From an uncultured Opitutia bacterium (GTDB lineage: Bacteria; Verrucomicrobiota; Verrucomicrobiia; Opitutales; Opitutaceae): a stretch of DNA of 6,477 nt. Numbering within the stretch: position 1 is the stretch's first letter; every line of letters starts with the position of its first letter. The stretch is taken from positions 1-6,477 of the forward strand of contig CAJAFD010000116.1 in the NCBI GenBank assembly GCA_903938935.1, given 5' to 3'. This document shows, piece by piece, positions 1-5,154 of this stretch. The notes under the pieces are model-generated. The model made no database searches. It was given only the letters and a program-made list of their open reading frames with translations, and was not told the DNA's origin. The position numbers and the translations under genes were made by a program.

Positions 1-2
1 CG

Positions 3-86
3 TCAGTCTACAACACCATGCGCGTGCACATGACGCGTTTCTTGGCGAAAGCTGCGTGCCACGACTTCCGGGGCGGGCGAAAATAA
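3..86 (+). CDS. possible 3' end of an unidentified gene, truncated by the window edge
   Basis: Reading from base 3, this frame gives 27 residues ending FRGGRK followed by TAA at 84-86. The third codon positions are mostly G or C, as in the real genes of the window, while the overlapping frame from base 2 has a weaker codon pattern. A terminator-like hairpin with a run of seven T begins inside the last codons, which fits the end of a plus-strand transcript. The peptide is too short to recognise a family, and no function is proposed. It could be chance coding; the call rests on codon pattern plus the terminator. Confidence 0.35.
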   Translation, partial: SVYNTMRVHMTRFLAKAACHDFRGGRK

Positions 87-107
87 TCACCTCCGGCCCG
101 TTTTTTT
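69..107 (+). terminator. probable rho-independent terminator
   Basis: CGGGGCGG at 69-76 pairs with CCGGCCCG at 93-100, giving seven G-C pairs with one internal G-G mismatch around a 16-nt loop, directly followed by TTTTTTT at 101-107. This is the classical layout of an intrinsic terminator for plus-strand transcription. It overlaps the stop codon of the possible upstream gene at 84-86. On the opposite strand the A/T run lies on the wrong side of the stem, so it would not end the minus-strand gene to its right. The loop is somewhat long and the mismatch lowers certainty. Confidence 0.5.
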
Positions 108-207
108 ATCCGGCCGGGTTGAACAAGAACGGTTTTAGTCGACGTCGAAGTCGAGCGTCACGCCAGCGCGGGCAGGTGTGGAGCGCAGGCGTGGGCGCGG
201 GCTACGA

Positions 208-681
208 TCAAAACGGCACTTCTTCGTCGGAAGGATGCGCGGGCGCTTCGACGACCAGGTCGGACGCGGCTTTGGCCTTGGGCGCATCGGCTTGGCCGAG
301 GGTGCCGCGGTTCTGGTGCCAGAGCGTACGGGCGGCGTTGCGCAGAGTCGTTTCCTGCGGGCGCGCGGGATAAGGTTTGCCGCTGCTGTCGAGGCGCGGG
401 GGCTGTTCCGTCGCGTACCAGGAGAGCGAGCGCTCGCTGAGTTTGGAGAGCGCGACGCCGTTGTTTTTGCCGAAATGCACCTGCACGTCGCCGGCGTTGG
501 GGACGACTTCGCTCGGTTGCGGAATGACTTCGTCGCCGCTGGCACTACCGCTCGAATAACTCGAGGTGCTGCTCATCGTGCGCGCGGGTTGGCTGCGGGG
601 CTGGGCTTTGTTGGCCTCGGCCAAGAGCTGGCGGATGCTGACTAATTCTTCGTGGATGGCTTTGAGAATGTCTTCGTTCAT
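208..681 (-). CDS. hypothetical protein with FGK-x-x-G small domain and SSB-like acidic C-terminal tip
   Basis: This is a 157-residue protein of unknown function. Residues 1-25 form a probable short amphipathic helix. Residues about 34-65 are rich in Ser, Pro and Gly and look disordered. Residues 68-90 (VHFGKNNG through SLSWYA) match the pattern F-G-K-x-x-G-x-x-L-x-x-L-x-x-x-x-L-x-W-Y, seen in exodeoxyribonuclease X C-terminal-like and DUF3820-like domains. The protein ends SDEEVPF, closely resembling the DDDIPF tip by which SSB recruits repair and replication proteins. No OB-fold is visible, so it is not itself an SSB. Family knowledge suggests a role in DNA metabolism; this is inference. 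ATG at 679-681 is preferred because the 16 residues added by a TTG start at 729 lack domain character. It lies 95 bp beyond the rrf2 gene on the same strand, separated by a hairpin, and is probably a separate unit. Confidence 0.72.
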   Translation of the reverse strand: MNEDILKAIHEELVSIRQLLAEANKAQPRSQPARTMSSTSSYSSGSASGDEVIPQPSEVVPNAGDVQVHFGKNNGVALSKLSERSLSWYATEQPPRLDSSGKPYPARPQETTLRNAARTLWHQNRGTLGQADAPKAKAASDLVVEAPAHPSDEEVPF

Positions 682-736
682 GCGGGATAGATGAGGCCCC
701 AGCTCGGTGCCCGCGGACCACGCTGGCAAACACTTT

Positions 737-758
737 CCCGCCGCGCCGCAGCGGCGGG
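737..758 (-). terminator. strong hairpin after rrf2; possible terminator without a clean U-run
   Basis: CCCGCCGC at 737-744 and GCGGCGGG at 751-758 are perfect complements around a 6-nt loop, giving an eight-pair all-GC stem. Read on the minus strand it lies 18 bp past the rrf2 stop codon and is followed by AAAGTGTTTG rather than a T run. It could therefore be an imperfect intrinsic terminator or a transcript-stabilising 3' structure ending the cys operon. A smaller stem, GTCG/CGAC at 758-770, sits beside it. The structure is seen directly; the role is inferred. Confidence 0.4.
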
Positions 759-776
759 TCGTTTCGCGACGCGCGC

Positions 777-1190
777 TCAGATGTAGTACATTTCCGCCTG
801 CTGCTTGGTGGCGAGCTGGTTAAGCGTGTAGCTCTGAGTTTTCTGGACGAGCGCGGCGGCGACTTCATCCCAGACTTGTTTCATGCGGCGGCCGCTGCGG
901 CCGGCGACGTTGCCGCTGCGTTGCAGACACTCGCCCTCGACGGCGATCAAGATGTCGTAGAGCGAAATTTCCTCAGGCGAGCGCGCGAGCGTGAAACCGC
1001 CTTGGTTGCCGCGGCGACTGACGATCAGGCCGTGGGTGCGGAGTTTACCGAGGATCTGCGCAAGGAAACTCGCAGGCACGGCCTCGGTTTTGGCGAGGTG
1101 CTCGATCTGCGCGAGTTCGCCGGAGCCGTGCAAGCGCGCGAGTTCGGCCATGACGCGACAGGCGTAATCGACTTTGACGGATATTTTCAC
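777..1190 (-). CDS. Rrf2-family transcriptional regulator, CymR-like
   Basis: This 137-residue winged-helix repressor begins (M)KISVKVDYACRVMAELA, the usual Rrf2 N-terminus. That fixes GTG at 1188-1190 as the start; a TTG at 1241 would add 17 residues of atypical sequence. The helix-turn-helix covers roughly residues 26-58 and the wing motif RGNQGGF is at 60-66. The dimerisation helix follows. The cysteine triplet that binds the Fe-S cluster in IscR and NsrR is missing: the only cysteines are C11 and C88. The C-terminus QAEMYYI resembles that of the Bacillus cysteine-metabolism regulator CymR as I recall it (ending EAYMFYI). The gene lies 47 bp after cysN on the same strand, at the end of the sulfate-assimilation operon. 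A role as regulator of this locus, sensing cysteine status rather than an Fe-S cluster, is inference from context and C-terminal similarity. Confidence 0.88.
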   Translation of the reverse strand: MKISVKVDYACRVMAELARLHGSGELAQIEHLAKTEAVPASFLAQILGKLRTHGLIVSRRGNQGGFTLARSPEEISLYDILIAVEGECLQRSGNVAGRSGRRMKQVWDEVAAALVQKTQSYTLNQLATKQQAEMYYI

Positions 1191-1216
1191 GCGAGCTTCG
1201 GAGTGACTACGGTTAA

Positions 1217-1240
1217 AAAAAATCAGCCGGCAAAAAATCA
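1217..1240. repeat. 9-bp direct repeat flanking GCCGGC between cysN and rrf2
   Basis: AAAAAATCA occurs at 1217-1225 and again at 1232-1240, separated by the palindrome GCCGGC at 1226-1231. The right-hand copy includes the cysN stop codon on the minus strand. On the minus strand the region reads as two TGATTTTTT blocks before the rrf2 start. It may be a regulatory or pausing element, or simply low-complexity spacer; no function can be assigned. Confidence 0.4.
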
Positions 1241-2563
1241 AATCACGTAATCGGCGGTCTCGGGCTTAAACTCGTCGTGCGGGGCGCGCAACATGCCGGC
1301 GGCGACGGTGGCATTGGTGCCGGGTTCGATGAGGATGAATGAGCCCGTGAGGCGGTTGGTCGCGTAGCCATCGAAGACGAGCGGACGGGCGGCGCGGAGT
1401 TTGATTTCGCCAATGTCGTTGACCGCGAGCGCGGCCGGCGCGGGCTCGGAGTCGAGGGTGGACATGTTGAGTTTGTCGATGAGCTCGGTGACGACGACTT
1501 GGACGGTGTGCGTCGTGTGTTTGAGGAAATATTTTTTCCCGACCTGGAGCGGGCGCGTATGCATCCAGCAAACCTCGGCCTGCAAATCGCAGCTGGAGCC
1601 CGGGAGATGATCGAGGGCGACCAACATCGAGCCGCGGCTGATGTCGATGTCGTGCTCGAGCACGAGGGTGACGGATTGCGGGCAAAACGCTTCGTCGACC
1701 ACGCCGTCGTAAGTCCAGATTTGTTTCACGGTCGTCACGATGCCGGCGGGGAACGCGAGGAGTTTTTGGCCGGTGCGCACGATGCCGCCGGCGATCTGGC
1801 CGCTGAAGCCGCGGAAGTCGTGGAGCGCGGCGTCGGTCGGGCTGTTGGGGCGGTTGACCCATTGCACGGGCAGGCGGAAACCCGTGAGGTTAAAATCGCT
1901 CGCGATGTGGACGGTCTCGAGGTGGCCGAGGAGCGTGGGGCCGGCGTACCACGGCGTGTGCGGCGAGGGCTCGACGACGTTGTCGCCGTTGAGCGCGCTT
2001 AGCGGGATGAATTTCACGTCCTTGATGTCGAGCCGCGGGAGAAACGCTTCGAACTGGGCGCGGATTTCCAAGAAGCGCGCTTCACTCCAACCGACGAGAT
2101 CCATTTTGTTAATGGCGACGACGAGGTGCGGGATGCGCAGGAGCGCGGCGATGGCGGTGTGGCGGCGACTTTGCTCGATGACGCCGAGGCGGGCATCGAC
2201 GAGGATGATGGACAGGTTGGCCGAGGACGCGCCGGTCACCATGTTGCGCGTGTATTGGACGTGGCCGGGCGTGTCGGCGATGATGAACTTGCGGCGCGGC
2301 GTGGCGAAGTAGCGGTAAGCGACGTCGATGGTGATACCTTGTTCGCGCTCGGCGCGGAGGCCGTCGGTGAGGTTGGCGAGGTTGATCTGGCCGCCGCCGG
2401 TGATGTCGGCGGAGCGTTCGAGGGCCTCGATCTGATCCTCCATGAGGGATTTCGAATCGTAGAGCAGGCGCCCGATGAGTGTGGATTTACCGTCGTCGAC
2501 GCTGCCGCACGTGTTGAAGCGGAGGATATCGACGGGCCGGGGAGACGTGGCGGAATGAGACAT
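1238..2563 (-). CDS. cysN: sulfate adenylyltransferase subunit 1 (GTPase subunit)
   Basis: CysN is the GTPase partner of CysD in ATP sulfurylase, which makes adenosine 5'-phosphosulfate (APS) from sulfate and ATP in the cytoplasm. The 441 residues show a translation-factor-type G domain: P-loop GSVDDGKS at 20-27, switch region REQGITID at 73-80, DTPGH at 97-101 and NKMD at 152-155. Two beta-barrel domains follow, as in EF-Tu-related proteins. The length is slightly below the roughly 475 residues of Escherichia coli CysN. The protein ends shortly after the third domain, so there is no fused CysC APS kinase as in NodQ-type proteins. ATG at 2561-2563 is chosen because the open frame upstream encodes only arginine-rich, non-family sequence. 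It starts 20 bp after the cysD stop, fitting equimolar subunit production. Confidence 0.97.
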   Translation of the reverse strand: MSHSATSPRPVDILRFNTCGSVDDGKSTLIGRLLYDSKSLMEDQIEALERSADITGGGQINLANLTDGLRAEREQGITIDVAYRYFATPRRKFIIADTPGHVQYTRNMVTGASSANLSIILVDARLGVIEQSRRHTAIAALLRIPHLVVAINKMDLVGWSEARFLEIRAQFEAFLPRLDIKDVKFIPLSALNGDNVVEPSPHTPWYAGPTLLGHLETVHIASDFNLTGFRLPVQWVNRPNSPTDAALHDFRGFSGQIAGGIVRTGQKLLAFPAGIVTTVKQIWTYDGVVDEAFCPQSVTLVLEHDIDISRGSMLVALDHLPGSSCDLQAEVCWMHTRPLQVGKKYFLKHTTHTVQVVVTELIDKLNMSTLDSEPAPAALAVNDIGEIKLRAARPLVFDGYATNRLTGSFILIEPGTNATVAAGMLRAPHDEFKPETADYVI

Positions 2564-2583
2564 GGAGACAGCGGGCGAAAAGT

Positions 2584-3486
2584 TTAGAAATAGCCCGCTT
2601 TTTTGCGGTCTTCCATGGCGGCTTCGGAGGCTTTGTCGTCGGCGCGCGAGCCGCGTTCGGTGACGCGAGCGGCGGCGATTTCGGTGATGATGTCGGCCAC
2701 GGTCGTCGCCGGTGATTCGACGCAACCCGTGCTAATAATGTCGCCGATGGTGCGCACGCGCACGACGAGATCGCGCACCTCTTCGCTGGGCTTCGGCGGG
2801 ACGAGGTCGCTGACAGGAAGCCATTGGCCGCCGCGACGCACGCAGCGGCGTTGATGGCTGAAATAAATACTCGGGACCTCGAGACGCTCGCGTTGGATGT
2901 ATTCCCAGACGTCCATCTCGGTCCAGTTGCTCAACGGAAATACGCGCATGTTTTCTCCGGGATTGAGGCGGCCGTTGTAGAGATTCCAGATTTCGGGGCG
3001 CTGATTTTTCGGGTCCCATTGGCCGAAGCTGTCGCGGAAACTGAAGAAACGCTCCTTGGCGCGAGCTTTTTCTTCGTCGCGCCGGGCGCCGCCGATGCAG
3101 CAGTCGAATTGAAATTCCTCGATGGCGGCGAGCAACGTCGGGATCTGGAGCCGATTGCGGCTGACCTCGCCGGGCGCGGGCGTCGCGATGCCTCGGGCGA
3201 TGGCGTCTTCGACGGTGCGCACGATGAGTTTGGCGCCGAGTTGCGCGGCCCGACGATCGCGGAATTCGTTCAACTCGGGAAAATGGTGCCCCGTGTCGAC
3301 GTTGAGCAACGGCAGCGGGAGTTCCGACGGGCGAAAGGCTTTTTCGGCGAGCCGCAGGAGACAGATCGAATCCTTGCCGCCGGAAAACAAGAGCGCGGGC
3401 CGCTCAAACTCGCCCGCGACTTCACGCATGATGTGGATCGCCTCGGTTTCGAGGTGCTGCAAATGGTCGAGATGGTAGCTGCTCAT
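2584..3486 (-). CDS. cysD: sulfate adenylyltransferase subunit 2
   Basis: CysD is the catalytic ATP-pyrophosphatase subunit of ATP sulfurylase and works with CysN. At 300 residues it is nearly the same length as E. coli CysD (302). The PP-loop SGGKDS is at 35-40, NVDTGHHFPE at 62-71, GGARRDEEKARAKER at 132-146, and the NGRLNPGENMRVFPLSNW block at 171-188. The C-terminus MEDRKKAGYF is characteristic of the family. ATG at 3484-3486 gives the expected N-terminus, with a helix leading into the PP-loop; the 34 residues possible upstream are not family-like. It is second in the minus-strand operon, 56 bp after cysH and 20 bp before cysN. No Shine-Dalgarno sequence is visible before the start. Confidence 0.98.
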   Translation of the reverse strand: MSSYHLDHLQHLETEAIHIMREVAGEFERPALLFSGGKDSICLLRLAEKAFRPSELPLPLLNVDTGHHFPELNEFRDRRAAQLGAKLIVRTVEDAIARGIATPAPGEVSRNRLQIPTLLAAIEEFQFDCCIGGARRDEEKARAKERFFSFRDSFGQWDPKNQRPEIWNLYNGRLNPGENMRVFPLSNWTEMDVWEYIQRERLEVPSIYFSHQRRCVRRGGQWLPVSDLVPPKPSEEVRDLVVRVRTIGDIISTGCVESPATTVADIITEIAAARVTERGSRADDKASEAAMEDRKKAGYF

Positions 3487-3542
3487 GTGCGAGGCGCGGC
3501 GCGAGGTCGGAATGATCGGTGGTTTTATAAAAGAGGGCAAAC

Positions 3543-4208
3543 TCAGGCGCTGACCGCCTGTTTGCCCCAAGCGGCGTGGAGGCCGCACTCACGTTTCTCG
3601 TCCGCCTTCGCCGGGTCAAAGTAATCCCACTCGTTGGGCAAATCGTGGCGCGCAAGATAGGCGTCGAGTTGCGCGTCGCTGAAATAGAAAAACGGACTGA
3701 CTTTCAGCGCGCCGAAATTCTCGTCGAGCGCCACGATGTCGAGACCGGCGCGATTAGGATTTTGCAACTGGCGCAACGCCGTGATCCAGACCGTCGGCGC
3801 GAGTTCTTTCATGCCGCGTTGAAACGGCTCGAGTTTCATCACGGCGCTAAATTTCTTGAGCCCCGTCTCATCGTCCGTCGTCGGAATCGGGCCATGGATG
3901 GCATCGCGATGCGCCGCGGTCACGCTCGGGAGGTACGGCTTGAGGTTGAGTTTCAGCCGCGCGCGCAACGCCTCCGCGTGTCGGTACGTCGCCGGGCGGT
4001 TGTACCCATGATCGACCCACAACACCGGCATATCCGCCTGCGCTTCCACCGCGAGGTGCAGGATCGCCGCTTCGTAGGGCCGGAAATTCGTCGAGACGAT
4101 CGCCCGCCCGCCGGCTTGGGCCAGCGCCCAACGCACAATCTCCGCCGGCGACTGGCGGCGCAGCGCGGTATTCCAGCTGACGAGGGTTGCTGATGAAAAT
4201 GTAGCCAT
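3543..4208 (-). CDS. cysH: phosphoadenosine phosphosulfate (PAPS) reductase, thioredoxin-dependent type
   Basis: This enzyme reduces activated sulfate to sulfite using thioredoxin or glutaredoxin. The 221-residue protein aligns by eye along E. coli CysH: VSTNFRPYEAAILHL at 38-52 is the modified PP-loop region, WVDHGYNRPATYR at 64-76 matches the substrate-binding block, and EKRECGLH at 204-211 carries the catalytic Cys208. This is the only cysteine. The CC and CxxC pairs that hold the 4Fe-4S cluster in APS reductases are absent, and residues 119-135 (KKFSAVMKLEPFQRGMK) resemble the PAPS-specific form. Family knowledge therefore favours PAPS as substrate, although cluster-free enzymes using APS are known. 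ATG at 4206-4208 is preferred; GTG at 4229 would add seven residues. It is the first gene of the minus-strand operon, facing the divergent control region. Confidence 0.93.
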   Translation of the reverse strand: MATFSSATLVSWNTALRRQSPAEIVRWALAQAGGRAIVSTNFRPYEAAILHLAVEAQADMPVLWVDHGYNRPATYRHAEALRARLKLNLKPYLPSVTAAHRDAIHGPIPTTDDETGLKKFSAVMKLEPFQRGMKELAPTVWITALRQLQNPNRAGLDIVALDENFGALKVSPFFYFSDAQLDAYLARHDLPNEWDYFDPAKADEKRECGLHAAWGKQAVSA

Positions 4209-4359
4209 GGAGCGAAGACTGCTTGCCACGCGCGGGACGGAGGTAAAGATTAAAACACGTTATCTTTACTAAAGTAGTCATGTTAACTCAAATTTCAGCG
4301 CTTCTCGCTCAGCCCGTGCGCCGCGGGTGCCTCGCCGGCGTGCTCATCGCGTTACTGTG
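4209..4359. promoter_or_regulatory. divergent control region between cysH and cobA
   Basis: These 151 bp separate the two oppositely transcribed gene groups and must hold the cysH promoter and most likely the cobA promoter. The centre, about 4243-4293, is clearly AT-rich against a GC-rich background. A possible minus-strand promoter has TTGAGT as -35 and, 17 bp further, TAAAGA as a weak -10. On the plus strand only poor matches are visible, such as TTGCCA at 4223-4228 with AAGATT at 4246-4251. No riboswitch-like structure is recognised. No ribosome-binding site stands out before either start, so the cobA start (ATG 4360 or GTG 4357) is not decided by one. Confidence 0.6.
4243..4269. promoter_or_regulatory. 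perfect 8-bp inverted repeat, candidate operator
   Basis: GTAAAGAT at 4243-4250 and ATCTTTAC at 4262-4269 are exact reverse complements with an 11-bp spacer, so the half-site centres are 19 bp apart, nearly two helical turns. This suits binding by a dimeric winged-helix protein. A shorter palindrome, TACT-AA-AGTA, follows at 4267-4276. It overlaps the possible -10 positions on both strands, so a bound protein could repress both gene groups. The linked Rrf2/CymR-like regulator is the natural candidate, which is inference; LysR-type or other regulators remain possible. Confidence 0.5.
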
Positions 4360-5154
4360 ATGGAATCGGCCCCCACCTTTTATCCCGCCGGTCGCGTCGC
4401 CCTCGTCGGCGCCGGTCCAGGCGACCCCGAGCTGCTCACCCTTAAAGCCCATCGGCTCATCCGCGAGGCCGACGCGGTGGTCTATGATTATCTGGTCGCG
4501 CCCGCGATTTTGGCGCTGGCCCCCGACCATGCAGAAAAAATCTTCGTCGGCAAAAAAGGCGGCGGCTTCTGCTGCCCCCAACGCGATATCGAGGCCATCC
4601 TCGTGCGGCTCGCGGGCGAAGGGAAAAACGTCGTGCGACTCAAAGGCGGCGATCCATTTATCTTCGGCCGCGGGGGCGAGGAAGCCGAGGCGCTCGTCGC
4701 GGCGGGCATCGCGTTTGAGGTTGTTCCGGGCGTCACCTCGGCGTTGGCCGCGGCGGCCTACGCGGGCATCCCGCTCACGCACCGCGCGCACGCCAGTGGC
4801 GTTGTTTTCCTCACCGGCCACGAAGACCCGGCGAAGCCCGACTCCGCGATTCGTTGGGAAGACTACGCGCGTCTCGGCGCCACGCTCTGTCTTTATATGG
4901 GCATGAAAAATCTCGAGACGATCACGCGCCGCCTCGAAGCCGGTGGCCTGATCGGCTCCACGCCCGTCGCCGTCATCCAGTCGGCCACGACGGGCGAACA
5001 CCGCCAACTCCTCTCCACCCTCGCCCGCGTCGCCCTCGAATCCGAACACGCGGGTTTCGGCGCTCCGGCCATCGTCGTCATCGGCGAGGTCGCCGCCCTC
5101 GCCGATAAACTCGCTTGGTTCGAAGCCGCCCGTCCCGCGGCCTTGGCCCCATGA
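4360..5154 (+). CDS. cobA: uroporphyrinogen-III C-methyltransferase (SUMT)
   Basis: SUMT transfers two methyl groups from S-adenosylmethionine to uroporphyrinogen III to make precorrin-2, the first committed step to siroheme and cobalamin. The 264-residue protein has the full family signature: GAGPGDPELLTLKA at 17-30, RLKGGDPFIFGRGGEEAEAL at 93-112, VVPGVTSALAAAAYAGIPLT at 121-140, and LTGHEDP at 151-157. It has no N-terminal precorrin-2 dehydrogenase/chelatase part, so it is CobA-like rather than a complete CysG. ATG at 4360 is taken as the start; GTG at 4357 or 4327 is possible, but the extra residues do not look conserved. Its stop TGA at 5152-5154 overlaps the ATG of the next gene, suggesting translational coupling. 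Beside a sulfite reductase, the product most likely feeds siroheme synthesis. Confidence 0.96.
   Translation: MESAPTFYPAGRVALVGAGPGDPELLTLKAHRLIREADAVVYDYLVAPAILALAPDHAEKIFVGKKGGGFCCPQRDIEAILVRLAGEGKNVVRLKGGDPFIFGRGGEEAEALVAAGIAFEVVPGVTSALAAAAYAGIPLTHRAHASGVVFLTGHEDPAKPDSAIRWEDYARLGATLCLYMGMKNLETITRRLEAGGLIGSTPVAVIQSATTGEHRQLLSTLARVALESEHAGFGAPAIVVIGEVAALADKLAWFEAARPAALAP

Noticed and set aside
135..207. On the minus strand a GC-rich frame just past the SSB-tip gene ends ...VTLDFDVD before TAA, looking like an acidic protein tail.
   Set aside because: It is in a different frame from the 208-681 gene, its upstream part is an arginine-, serine- and proline-rich shadow of that gene, and the gene already has a convincing DEEVPF end. 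The Asp pattern comes from three GTCGA-type hexamers.
2564..2725. N-terminal extension of CysN by up to 54 residues.
   Set aside because: The extension is an Arg/His-rich reading of the cysD 3' end in another frame; family N-termini begin close to ATG 2563.
3523..3532. TTTTATAAAA palindrome in the cysH-cysD gap, a possible internal promoter.
   Set aside because: No -35 box at a usual distance on the minus strand was found, and a 10-bp AT palindrome alone is weak evidence.
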